This document shows positions 34,212 through 42,328 of a DNA stretch of 64,000 bases, piece after piece. Under the pieces are notes generated by a model that saw only the letters and a program-made list of their open reading frames with translations, was not told the origin of the DNA and ran no database searches. The position numbers and the translations under genes are program-made. How positions within the stretch are numbered: position 1 is the first letter of the stretch; each line of letters begins with the position of its first letter. This DNA comes from Actinomyces sp. (lineage in GTDB: Bacteria > Actinomycetota > Actinomycetes > Actinomycetales > Actinomycetaceae). The stretch spans positions 3,408 through 67,407 of the forward strand of contig NZ_JAUMUL010000010.1 of NCBI RefSeq assembly GCF_030530635.1, written 5' to 3'.

Positions 34212-34309
34212 ATCATGCGGCCGAGCCCCGTAGACTGGCCCCTGTTCGTGCCGCCGACCGCCTGTGGACGGCAGACGGCATCAGCAAACAGGACCAACGG
34301 AGAAACACA

Positions 34310-35701
34310 GTGGCAGCAACTCCCTCGACGCTCGATCGTGTCATCAACCTCGCCAAGCGGCGTGGCTTCGTCTTCCCCTGCGGGGAGATCTACGGCGGCA
34401 CCCGCTCCGCGTGGGACTACGGCCCGCTGGGCGTGGAGCTGAAGGAGAACATCAAGCGGCAGTGGTGGCAGTACATGGTCCGCTCGCGCGAGGACGTCGT
34501 CGGACTGGACTCCTCCGTCATCCTGCCGCGCGAGACCTGGGTCGCCTCCGGCCACGTCGGCGCCTTCACCGACCCGCTCGTGGAGTCACTGCACACCCAC
34601 AAGCGCTACCGCGCCGACGAGCTCATCGAGGACTACGCCGCGCGCAAGGGCCTCGACCCCGAGACCGTCACACTCGACATGGTCCCCGACCCCGTCACCG
34701 GCCAGGCCGGCTCCTGGACCGAGCCGCGCGAGTTCTCCGGCCTGCTCAAGACCTACCTCGGCCCGGTGGACGACGAGTCCGGCCTGCACTACCTGCGCCC
34801 CGAGACCGCCCAGGGCATCTTCATCAACTTCACCAATGTGATGAGCGCTGCGCGCAAACGCCCGCCCTTCGGCATCGGCCAGGTCGGCAAGTCCTTCCGC
34901 AATGAGATCACGCCCGGCAACTTCATCTTCCGCACCCGCGAGTTCGAGCAGATGGAGCTGGAGTTCTTCGTCGAGCCCGGCACCGACGAGGAGTGGCACC
35001 AGTACTGGATCGACTACCGCAAGGCCTGGTACGTCGGCCTGGGCATCGACCCGGCCAACCTACGCGAGTACGAGCACCCCGCCGAGAAGCTCTCCCACTA
35101 CTCCAAGCGCACCGTCGACCTGGAGTACCGCTTCGGCTTCGCCGGTGGGGAGTGGGGTGAGCTGGAGGGCATTGCCAACCGCACCGACTTCGACCTGTCC
35201 ACCCACGCCGAGCACTCCGGTAAGGACCTGTCCTACTTCGACCAGGCCAAGAACGAGCGTTGGACGCCCTACGTGATCGAGCCCTCGGCGGGCCTGACCC
35301 GCTCGCTGATGGCCTTCCTGGTGGAGGCCTACACCGAGGATGAGGCTCCCAACACCAAGGGCGGAGTGGACAAGCGCGTGCTGCTGCGCCTGGACCCGCG
35401 CCTGGCCCCGGTCAAGGCCGCCGTGCTTCCGCTGAGCCGTAAGGAGGAACTGACCGGCCCGGCCCGTGAGCTTGCCGCCCGGCTGCGTCGCAACTGGAAT
35501 GTCGATTACGACGAGGCCGGCGCCGTGGGACGCCGCTACCGCCGCCAGGACGAGGTCGGCACGCCGTTGTGTATCACCTACGACTTCGAGTCGCCCGAGG
35601 ACGGTGCGGTGACCGTGCGCGAGCGCGACACCATGACCCAGGAGCGCATCCCGCTCGAGGGCGTGGAGCGGTACCTGGCCGAGCGCCTGATCGGCTGCTG
35701 A
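34310..35701 (+). CDS. glyS: Glycyl-tRNA synthetase
   Basis: A 463-residue class II, alpha2-type GlyRS. Motif 2 (FRNEITPGNFIFRTREFEQMELE) and motif 3 (EPSAGLTRSLMAFL) are clear, with the N-terminal GFVFPCGEIYGG and a C-terminal anticodon-binding domain. GTG 34310 follows ACGGAGAA; the frame remains open upstream but lies antisense to znuA. A GC hairpin follows the stop. Confidence 0.96.
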   Translation: MAATPSTLDRVINLAKRRGFVFPCGEIYGGTRSAWDYGPLGVELKENIKRQWWQYMVRSREDVVGLDSSVILPRETWVASGHVGAFTDPLVESLHTHKRYRADELIEDYAARKGLDPETVTLDMVPDPVTGQAGSWTEPREFSGLLKTYLGPVDDESGLHYLRPETAQGIFINFTNVMSAARKRPPFGIGQVGKSFRNEITPGNFIFRTREFEQMELEFFVEPGTDEEWHQYWIDYRKAWYVGLGIDPANLREYEHPAEKLSHYSKRTVDLEYRFGFAGGEWGELEGIANRTDFDLSTHAEHSGKDLSYFDQAKNERWTPYVIEPSAGLTRSLMAFLVEAYTEDEAPNTKGGVDKRVLLRLDPRLAPVKAAVLPLSRKEELTGPARELAARLRRNWNVDYDEAGAVGRRYRRQDEVGTPLCITYDFESPEDGAVTVRERDTMTQERIPLEGVERYLAERLIGC

Positions 35702-35714
35702 GCGGCCGGCCGAT

Positions 35715-35730
35715 GGCCGGCTTACCGGCC
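35715..35730 (+). terminator. Terminator after glyS
   Basis: GGCCGG (35715-35720), loop CTTA, CCGGCC (35725-35730) just after the glyS stop; no T-run. Confidence 0.5.
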
Positions 35731-35749
35731 GGCTGAAAGCGGCGCGTTT

Positions 35750-35782
35750 CATGACCTCGGTGGCACTGCACGACCTTGGGGT
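35750..35782 (+). repeat. Direct repeat left of the nuclease-like gene
   Basis: A 33-bp sequence beginning CATGACCTCGGTGGCACTGC and ending CGACCTTGGGGT. The same blocks recur at 37082-37125 beyond the gene's start, with an extra 13 bp there. Confidence 0.7.
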
Positions 35783-35817
35783 GGCGCTGCGGCGGCGCAC
35801 CTGTCGCGCGGCACCGC

Positions 35818-36933
35818 TCATCGCCGCCGCAGCCCGAGCATCGAGCCCTCGCGCAGTCCCGACTCCAACCTCGTACCCGGCCACAGCAGATCACGGTTGG
35901 GCCCGAGCGAGGCGACAACCCCGGGCGGAAAGGCGGCGAGGATCTTGTCCGCCAGCGCGCGCAGATCGCGGAACTCTCCGTAAGTCACGCGTATGAAATG
36001 CCAGCCCATGGCCTGGATGGAGTCCTGGCGCAGTTTCTCCTGCCAGGCGTCCTCCCGGGCGTTGTACTTCATCCTTCCGTCAACCTCGATGACGATCCCG
36101 TGCTCGGGCCAGCACAGGTCGAGCCACCACATGTTCGCGCCGTCGCTAACCCGGTGCTGCACTTGTGGCGGCGTGAGTCCGAGCACGAGAGTCAGCCAGC
36201 GCATGACGGACTCACCCGGCGAGTCGGCCAGCGGCGTCGCCGTCCCCAGTACTGCCCGTGCTTGTGCAATTCCGCGTCGGTGGGGGGATCGCTGTAGCCA
36301 CTCCTGCCAGACGTTTCGAGCCCGCCTCTCGGCGTCGGCATACGCGCGGCGGTCATTCAGTTGCGGTCGGCAATGCAACCGTAGCGCTGCGTCGGCAATT
36401 GCCAGGGCATTGTGCGCGGGCTCGTCGAAGGCGCAGTCGAAGGCGGTACGTAACACGGTGGTGACCGGTATCCCGCGGACCACGGTGATCTCCTCCTCCG
36501 ACAACTCCAGCCGCCGGCGCCACAGCATGATCTGCCGGCAGTAGAAGTCCTCATGCGAGTTCGACTGCGGCGGTCCTGTGGGAGGCACCTTGATCAAGGG
36601 CAGCTGCGTGCCGACCCGTTTGGGAGTGCTGGGTACTGCCAAGTACACGTCCGGTTCCTGCGTCATCATCGACAGGCCGAGGACAAGCGCGGCGGAGGCG
36701 TGGGTGAGGCAGCGGGCAGAACTGTGCGTGGCCTTCGCGGTAATGGCGCGTGCTAGCGCCAGGGTGTAGCGGTGCTGCCAGCGCTTGGCGTCGTGAGCGG
36801 GGAGCCAGCGAACGCCGGGTGCCAGGCGCAGAGCCGAATCGGGGATGCTGGCGCCGGTTCGGGCGCTGCGCCCGGAGCGGAGCAGAACGGGGAGCAGGCC
36901 ACGGTCAAGCGGCTGATGGAGCGTTGCGGACAT
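35818..36933 (-). CDS. Protein with C-terminal PD-(D/E)XK (DUF559/Vsr-like) nuclease domain
   Basis: A 371-residue protein. The C-terminal third has MWWLDLCWPEHGIVIEVDGR and AREDAWQEKLRQDSIQAMGW, the D...ExD/E...K pattern of DUF559/Vsr-like endonucleases common in actinobacteria. The N-terminal two-thirds has an AbiEi-like winged-helix/promoter-recognition flavour (EEEITVVRGIPVTTVLRTAFD). ATG 36933 is chosen; the frame remains open upstream into the inverted repeat. Such proteins are often called abortive-infection-like, but function is unproven. It is flanked by direct repeats. Confidence 0.7.
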   Translation of the reverse strand: MSATLHQPLDRGLLPVLLRSGRSARTGASIPDSALRLAPGVRWLPAHDAKRWQHRYTLALARAITAKATHSSARCLTHASAALVLGLSMMTQEPDVYLAVPSTPKRVGTQLPLIKVPPTGPPQSNSHEDFYCRQIMLWRRRLELSEEEITVVRGIPVTTVLRTAFDCAFDEPAHNALAIADAALRLHCRPQLNDRRAYADAERRARNVWQEWLQRSPHRRGIAQARAVLGTATPLADSPGESVMRWLTLVLGLTPPQVQHRVSDGANMWWLDLCWPEHGIVIEVDGRMKYNAREDAWQEKLRQDSIQAMGWHFIRVTYGEFRDLRALADKILAAFPPGVVASLGPNRDLLWPGTRLESGLREGSMLGLRRR

Positions 36934-37081
36934 GGTTGGAGCATCCGCCGCAGGTGGCGTGAGCGCCACCTTTCGCGTGGCTGCCTGTGGACATGCCGTC
37001 TCGCGGGGTGCGGCCAATGGTGCCTGTGGGTGTTGGTGCTTCGGCAAACCCGCCTCATCGGCACCAGGGGGTCTCGCATTG

Positions 37082-37130
37082 CATGACCTCGGTTGCACTG
37101 CATGACGGCACTGCACGACCTTGGGGTACG
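37082..37130 (+). repeat. Direct repeat right of the nuclease-like gene
   Basis: CATGACCTCGGTTGCACTGC, a 13-bp internal duplication (TGACGGCACTGCA), then CGACCTTGGGGTACG. Matches 35750-35782 in the same orientation. Confidence 0.7.
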
Positions 37131-37174
37131 TTCCACGACCCCGGGGTGGTCGTGGAACGTACCCCAAGGTCGTG
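37114..37174. repeat. Perfect 27-bp inverted repeat
   Basis: The arm 37114-37140 (starting CACGACCTTGGGGTACG) is perfectly complementary to 37148-37174, with a 7-nt loop (CCGGGGT). It lies between two divergent genes, so it is not a terminator for either. Confidence 0.95.
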
Positions 37175-37278
37175 AATCGACATGTGGTGGGGCTGGGGCG
37201 GCCTCAGGGTGCCGGGAGCGATCAGTCCTGCGCGCGCGGTTCCCACGGTTTGGCTCGGTCGGCGGGCATGATGGCGGC

Positions 37279-38631
37279 GTGAACGACGAGATGATGCCGA
37301 CCGCCGCCGCGGCGCCCGCCGACCCGCCCATTGACGAGCCGAGGAAGGCGGATACCGGGGATCGGACCACCGGTGACGCCGATCCCGCCTCTAAGCCGCC
37401 AGTCCCGATCCCGCAGGTGTCTCCGGCCGCGCACAGCCACTCCGGGCCCATCGACTTGGACGCCGCTGAAGCCCGACGGGTGCGGCGGGTACTGGCCGCA
37501 ATTGTGGTGCCCCTGGTGGCGGCCACGCTGATCGGTCTGGTCGTGCTGTGGCCGGGGGGTAGTTCCCTGGTCGGCTCACAGCCCTTCACCGCCGAAGGCG
37601 CCAGCCTGGAATCCGCCACCATCACCTCCCTGGACACCGCCGCCTGCGCCGACGCCACTGGCGCATTGTCAGAGGTGTCCAACGGCTCCCTGCTGGCCGA
37701 TGCCGTCTGCGCCAAGATCACCTCCGGTGACGGCGAGGGCCTGATCATGCCGGTGCACATCCCCTCCGAGTCCCTGGCCGCTGCCGACGTCGGGGATCGC
37801 CTGAAGGTGATGTACAGCCCCGCAGCACTCGCCTCCGGCACCCCATACGTGTTCGTCGACTACGCCCGCCAAGTGCCGGTGGCAGCGCTGGCGGTGGTGT
37901 ACCTGGTGCTGGTGGTCGCGGTCGCCGGGCGCAAGGGCGCGTTGAGCGTACTGGGCCTGCTGGCGGCCACGGGCGTCCTGCTCGGTTTCATGATCCCAGC
38001 CCTGCTGGACCTGGCCCCACCCATGTGGGTGACGCTGGTGGGCTCCTCGGCGATGATGCTGGTGGCCGTGTACGTGGCGCACGGCATCTCCGTGCGCACC
38101 ACCACCGCCCTGCTGGGCACCTTCGCCGGGGTAGTCCTAACCGTGCTTCTGTCCCTGTGGGGCGTGGATGCCGCTAATCTGACCGGCGCCACCGAGGAGA
38201 CCTCCCTGACACTGACCGCCATGGTGGGCGGAATCAACCTGCAGGCGCTGCTCACCTGCGGCATGGTGGTGGCGGCCCTGGGCGTACTCAACGACGTCAC
38301 CATCACTCAGGCCTCCGCTGTATGGGAGCTGCACGCCGCCAACCCCGCCCTGGGGCGCGCCCGCCTGTTCACCGGCGGCATGCGGATCGGCCGCGACCAC
38401 ATCGCCTCGACCGTATACACGCTCGCCTTCGCCTACGCCGGCACCGCCCTGCCACTCATCCTGGCGGCCTCCCTGATCGACCGGTCATTCACAGACACGC
38501 TCCTATCCGGTGAGATTGCCGAGGAGGTTGTGCGCACCCTGGTTTCATCCATCGGCCTGGTGCTGGCCATCCCGGCGACGACGGCGATCGCCGCCGCTCT
38601 GTGCCGCACCGGTGAGGCGTCCAGAACCTGA
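37279..38631 (+). CDS. YibE/F-like membrane protein
   Basis: A 450-residue protein of the YibE/F family: one N-terminal membrane segment, an extracytoplasmic domain (about 95-205), then seven hydrophobic segments ending at the C-terminus. Family motifs include GRKGALSVLGLLAATGVLLG, GGINLQALLTCGMVVAALGV and LNDVTITQASAVWELH. GTG 37279 is chosen because family similarity and composition begin there. Role not established; other family members are described as efflux-like membrane proteins. Confidence 0.85.
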   Translation: MNDEMMPTAAAAPADPPIDEPRKADTGDRTTGDADPASKPPVPIPQVSPAAHSHSGPIDLDAAEARRVRRVLAAIVVPLVAATLIGLVVLWPGGSSLVGSQPFTAEGASLESATITSLDTAACADATGALSEVSNGSLLADAVCAKITSGDGEGLIMPVHIPSESLAAADVGDRLKVMYSPAALASGTPYVFVDYARQVPVAALAVVYLVLVVAVAGRKGALSVLGLLAATGVLLGFMIPALLDLAPPMWVTLVGSSAMMLVAVYVAHGISVRTTTALLGTFAGVVLTVLLSLWGVDAANLTGATEETSLTLTAMVGGINLQALLTCGMVVAALGVLNDVTITQASAVWELHAANPALGRARLFTGGMRIGRDHIASTVYTLAFAYAGTALPLILAASLIDRSFTDTLLSGEIAEEVVRTLVSSIGLVLAIPATTAIAAALCRTGEASRT

Positions 38632-38695
38632 GTGCGACGCTCCTACTTGGACGTGCTTCTAAGGCGCCCCGGATCGAAGCGGTGTGTGCAAGCGC

Positions 38696-40054
38696 TCAGC
38701 CTCCGGAGACGTCCAGTTCGGCGTCGGCCAGCATGGCCCGGTCCGCCTCGTTCAGGTGAGGGGAGTCCAGCCAGCCGTCGGGCAGGTGGGGTCGGCGCGG
38801 ATTGCCGGTACGACCGCGCGGTCCCTCTGCCGCCGCCCCCGGGAAGGGCACCTGTTCGGGCAGCCTTTCCCGCATGCGTGCCAGGGCGCCGTCGAGTTCG
38901 GTGAGCGAAGACACCCGCATCAGTTCGGCACGCGCCGCTCCGCCCACCGGGTAGCCCTTCAAGTACCAGCCGATGTGCTTGCGCAGGTCGCGCACGCCCC
39001 GGTCCTCACCCATTTCGGCCGCCAGCAGCCGCCCGTGGTCCATGATGATGGCGATTACGGCGTCCAGGTCGGGATGGGTGCGCTCCGTTAGGCCGTGCAT
39101 GGCAGAGACGATGTCGGCGAACAGCCACGGCCGCCCCTGGCAGCCGCGCCCGACGACCACGCCGTCGCAGCCGGTCGCGTTAAGCATGGCGACGGCGTCA
39201 TCCCCGCTCCAGATGTCGCCATTGCCGAGCACCGGCAGGCTGGTGGCCTCCTTCAGGCGGGCGATCTGCTCCCAGCGGGCCTTGCCCGCATAGTGCTGCC
39301 GGGCGGTGCGCGCATGCAGCGTCAGGGCGGCGATTCCGGCGTCCGCGGCCAGACGCGCCGCATCCAGGAAGGTCTCGTGCTCCTCATCGATCCCCAGGCG
39401 CATCTTCACCGTCACGGGCACCTCGCGCTCCCGCCGGGCGGCCCGCGCGGCGGACTGCGAGGTCCGTACCGCGGCACGCATGATCGCCTCCAGCAGGTCT
39501 CGTTTCCACGGCAGCGCGGCGCCCCCGCCCTTACGTGTCACCTTGGGCACCGGGCAGCCGAAGTTGAGGTCGATGTGGTCGGCCAGGTCCTCGGCCACCA
39601 GGATTCGCACCGCCGCGGCCACCGTGGCCGGAGCCACGCCGTACAGCTGGATGGAACGCACCCGCTCCGCGGGGTCCGTGCGCACCATGGCAAGGGTCTT
39701 GGCATTACGCTCCACCAGTGCCCGAGTGGTGACCATCTCGGTGACATACAGGCCCGCAGGTGCCGCCAGGCCGCCGTCGTCAGTGAGTATCGGGCCGTCG
39801 TGACTCGGTCGCAGCGCCCTGGGCAGGGCGCGCTCCCCGAAACGACGGCAAAGGCGCCTGAACGACGCGTTGGTAACCCCCGCCATGGGTGCCAGCACCA
39901 CCGGCGTAGAGATCTCCAGCGGCCCGATGCGCAGCGGCGCCGCGCCGGATGCATACCCGCCGATGCCCGTGGGGGAGGACGACTCCGGAGCGGGCGAGGC
40001 CGTTAGCGGATGGATCGGGGCGGTCGATACGGTCACCGGCACATGCTGGCACAT
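38696..40054 (-). CDS. dus: tRNA-dihydrouridine synthase (DusB-like)
   Basis: A 452-residue flavoenzyme that reduces uridine to dihydrouridine in tRNA. Motifs: VLAPMAGVTNASFRR (FMN binding), NFGCPVPKVTRKGGG with the catalytic Cys, VPVTVKMRLG, LHARTARQHY and GNGDIWSGDDAVAML. The C-terminal helical domain is normal (HIGWYLKGYPVG). ATG 40054 is the best start, 37 bp from the divergent reductase gene; GTG codons a few residues later are alternatives. Confidence 0.93.
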   Translation of the reverse strand: MCQHVPVTVSTAPIHPLTASPAPESSSPTGIGGYASGAAPLRIGPLEISTPVVLAPMAGVTNASFRRLCRRFGERALPRALRPSHDGPILTDDGGLAAPAGLYVTEMVTTRALVERNAKTLAMVRTDPAERVRSIQLYGVAPATVAAAVRILVAEDLADHIDLNFGCPVPKVTRKGGGAALPWKRDLLEAIMRAAVRTSQSAARAARREREVPVTVKMRLGIDEEHETFLDAARLAADAGIAALTLHARTARQHYAGKARWEQIARLKEATSLPVLGNGDIWSGDDAVAMLNATGCDGVVVGRGCQGRPWLFADIVSAMHGLTERTHPDLDAVIAIIMDHGRLLAAEMGEDRGVRDLRKHIGWYLKGYPVGGAARAELMRVSSLTELDGALARMRERLPEQVPFPGAAAEGPRGRTGNPRRPHLPDGWLDSPHLNEADRAMLADAELDVSGG

Positions 40055-40091
40055 CCAGGCAGTGGGCGTGGCCCCGTGCGAGGCTGAGGCC

Positions 40092-40943
40092 ATGAGCCAG
40101 CAACCAATTCCGCCCGCGGGCCTCCTCGCCGGACACACCGTCCTGGTCACCGGGGTCCTACGTCCCGCCTCCATTGCGACTGCCATCGCCGGCACCGCCC
40201 GGGGCCAGGGGGCGCGCATAGTGGTCACCGGTCACCCGCGCACACTGGGCCTGACCGAGGCGACCATGGACCGCTGCGGTGGAGCGCATGCCGTCCTCCC
40301 CCTGGATGTGGCCGACGCCGCCTCGCTGGCCGGGCTTCGGCAGCTGTTGGAACGGGTGGGGGTGGAACGCCTCGACGGCCTCGTCCACGCCATGGCACAT
40401 GCCGACACCGCCCTGCTCGGCACCATGCTGCCCGCCCACACGGATGGCGAAACCGCCGCCGTGAAACCGGGAGGGCGCGGCCGCGGGCTGGAGGAGGCCT
40501 TCACCGTATCGGCGGCCTCCCTGCCGGCGCTGGTCGAGGCCTTGCGTCCCCTACTGACCTCCCGTGCCTCGGTGGTCGCCCTCACCTTCGACACCGGGCA
40601 CGTGCATCCCGGATACGGCTGGATGGGGCCGCTTAAGGCCGCGCTGGAGGCGGCCGTGCGCGGCCTTGCCACAGAACTGGGGCCGGCGGGGGTGCGCGTC
40701 AATGCCGTCAGCGCTGGACCCTTGATCACTCCGGCCGCCTCCGCCATTCCCGGTTTGGATGCGCTGGCCACTCGTTGGGAGCGTGCGGCTCCGCTCGGCT
40801 GGGACCGCCACGACGCCGTCCCCGTCGCGCGCACGGCCGTCGCCCTGCTGTCGGACTGGTTACCGGCCACTACCGGCCAAGTCATTCCCGCCGACGGCGG
40901 CACCCCCCTGCGCCTGACGGTAGGGTATCCGCGTGACGAATGA
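40092..40943 (+). CDS. FabI-like enoyl-ACP reductase (SDR)
   Basis: A 283-residue SDR that aligns best with FabI, NADH-dependent enoyl-ACP reductase of type II fatty-acid synthesis. It has the glycine-rich VLRPASIATAIAGTARG with the Ser-Ile-Ala of FabI, the active Tyr-x6-Lys (YGWMGPLK), ELGPAGVRVNAVSAGPLITP and TTGQVIPADGG. The second FabI tyrosine (in FabI, S-Y-L-G) appears replaced by Phe in LTFDTGHVHP. ATG 40092 is used; the frame is open upstream antisense to dus. Activity on enoyl-ACP is therefore probable but not certain. Confidence 0.75.
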   Translation: MSQQPIPPAGLLAGHTVLVTGVLRPASIATAIAGTARGQGARIVVTGHPRTLGLTEATMDRCGGAHAVLPLDVADAASLAGLRQLLERVGVERLDGLVHAMAHADTALLGTMLPAHTDGETAAVKPGGRGRGLEEAFTVSAASLPALVEALRPLLTSRASVVALTFDTGHVHPGYGWMGPLKAALEAAVRGLATELGPAGVRVNAVSAGPLITPAASAIPGLDALATRWERAAPLGWDRHDAVPVARTAVALLSDWLPATTGQVIPADGGTPLRLTVGYPRDE

Positions 40944-41445
40944 CTCCCCTGGGAAGATCCTGGTGCTGGTACGGCACTCGAAGGCCTCCCACAACGCCCC
41001 CACTGACCTTGAGCGTCCGCTCACCTCACGTGGACGCCTGCTCGCCGATGAGCTCGCCCGCGCCCTGGAGCGCCGGGTGCCCAGTCTTGACCTGCTACTC
41101 GTCTCTCCCGCCGCCCGCGCCCGCCAGACCGCCGGACCCATGCGCGAACGTCTGGCCCCCTCGCTAACGCGCGTGGAGCCTGAGATCTACCACGAGGGGC
41201 CGGGCGGCATTCTCCGCCTACTCCAGCCCCTGCCAGAGGCCACGCGACAGGTGCTGGTAGTCGGCCATGAGCCGACCGTCTCCGTACTGGCACACATTCT
41301 GCACGACACCGTCGATGACCTGGCCAACCAGGTCTCCTTCGGTATTCCCACCGCCACGGCGCTCGTGTTGCGAGTACCCGGCGCCTGGGATGGACTGGGT
41401 CCGCAGACCGCCCATCTGAGCGAAATCGTTACCGCTCCGCGCTGA
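40933..41445 (+). CDS. SixA-like histidine phosphatase
   Basis: A 170-residue histidine-phosphatase-superfamily protein. The RHG-type motif is VLVRHSKASHN, a conserved arginine lies in SPAARARQT, and VVGHEPTVS carries the second catalytic histidine. The SixA subfamily removes phosphate from histidine phosphotransfer proteins, though many actinobacterial members are uncharacterised. GTG 40933 overlaps the reductase gene by 11 bp. Confidence 0.85.
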   Translation: MTNDSPGKILVLVRHSKASHNAPTDLERPLTSRGRLLADELARALERRVPSLDLLLVSPAARARQTAGPMRERLAPSLTRVEPEIYHEGPGGILRLLQPLPEATRQVLVVGHEPTVSVLAHILHDTVDDLANQVSFGIPTATALVLRVPGAWDGLGPQTAHLSEIVTAPR

Positions 41446-41460
41446 ACCGCGCCGGCCCAC

Positions 41461-41503
41461 GGCGCCATTTCGACCGAACTCGGCGGTTATATCGACCGAC
41501 CTC
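41461..41503 (+). repeat. Dispersed repeat, diverged pair
   Basis: Two units (41461-41481 and 41482-41503) each starting GGCG and ending CGACCGA(A/C)CTC, then GGCGCGG. They sit between the convergent SixA-like and serB genes and belong to the CCGACCTCGG repeat family. Confidence 0.7.
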
Positions 41504-41518
41504 GGCGCGGTTGGCGCA

Positions 41519-42229
41519 CTAGAGCAGCTCCAGTACCGCCGTCAGGTCACGCACGTGTACGGCGGCGGGAGCCGCCTCGGCGACTACCGGCTTGGCGCAG
41601 AAGGCCACGCCCAGCCCCGCCTCAGCGATCATGCCCAGGTCGTTCGCGCCGTCGCCCATCGCGATTGTGCGCGCAATCGGGACGCCGTCCTCCCTGGCCC
41701 AGTCGCGTAGGCAGCGGATCTTCTCCTCACGGTCCACGATCCGTCCCAGCACCCGACCGGTGAGCACGCCGTCGGCGACCTCCAGCCGATTGGCGGCCAC
41801 ATGGTCGATGCCCAGGCGCCGAGCCAGCGGGCACACGACCTCCTCAAAACCGCCGGAGACCACTCCGACCCGACAACCGCGCGTGTGCAGGGCCGCAATG
41901 AGCTCGGGCGCCCCGTAGGTCAATTCGACCTCCTCCAGCACCTCTGCGAACACCGTCTCGGGCACGCCTGCCAGGGTCGCCACGCGTTCACGCAGCGAGG
42001 TCGCGAAGTCCAACTCACCGCGCATCGCCCGCGCGGTTACTTCGGCAACACGCTCGCGGGTACCGGCGCGCTCGGCGATCAGCTCAATCACCTCCTGCTC
42101 GATCAGGGTCGAATCGACGTCCATCACCAGCAGACCCGGTCCCAGTGAGGACAGTTGCCCGCGGGCACGAGCACCGGATACGCGCGGTGCACCGGGCGGC
42201 GGGACGGGGGAGGGCATGGAGCAATGCAT
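41519..42229 (-). CDS. serB: Phosphoserine phosphatase
   Basis: A 236-residue HAD enzyme completing serine synthesis. Motif I is VMDVDSTLIEQEVI, motif II is GVVSGGFEEV, and motif III/IV is AMGDGANDLGMI. The N-terminal ACT domain of longer homologues is absent. ATG 42229 and ATG 42217 are both possible starts. A strong hairpin separates it from glgC upstream, so it is transcribed separately. Confidence 0.94.
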   Translation of the reverse strand: MHCSMPSPVPPPGAPRVSGARARGQLSSLGPGLLVMDVDSTLIEQEVIELIAERAGTRERVAEVTARAMRGELDFATSLRERVATLAGVPETVFAEVLEEVELTYGAPELIAALHTRGCRVGVVSGGFEEVVCPLARRLGIDHVAANRLEVADGVLTGRVLGRIVDREEKIRCLRDWAREDGVPIARTIAMGDGANDLGMIAEAGLGVAFCAKPVVAEAAPAAVHVRDLTAVLELL

Positions 42230-42262
42230 GGCCGGATGCTAACCAATGCCGTAGTCCGCAAA

Positions 42263-42297
42263 CGCCGCCCCGGGCTCAGCGAAGTCCCGGGGCGGCG
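42263..42297 (-). terminator. glgC terminator
   Basis: CGCCGCCCCGGG (42263-42274) and CCCGGGGCGGCG (42286-42297) form a perfect 12-bp stem with an 11-nt loop, just past the glgC stop on the minus strand. Confidence 0.75.
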
Positions 42298-42328
42298 TAG
42301 CGATCACGCGGTTGGGTAGCGGCTCGGC

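Larger units (their letters stand above)
36934..37278. other. Intergenic region with repeats and inverted repeat
   Basis: 345 bp between the divergent nuclease-like gene and yibE. It contains direct-repeat copy 2 (37082-37130) and a perfect 27-bp inverted repeat (37114-37174). No clear promoter for either gene was identified. Confidence 0.6.

Noticed and set aside
33620..34309. N-terminal extension of glycyl-tRNA synthetase
   Set aside because: The frame is open but antisense to znuA, lacks GlyRS similarity, and the conserved N-terminus starts at GTG 34310 behind a ribosome-binding site.
37114..37174. The 27-bp inverted repeat as a transcription terminator
   Set aside because: Both adjacent genes are transcribed away from it, so no transcript is expected to end there.
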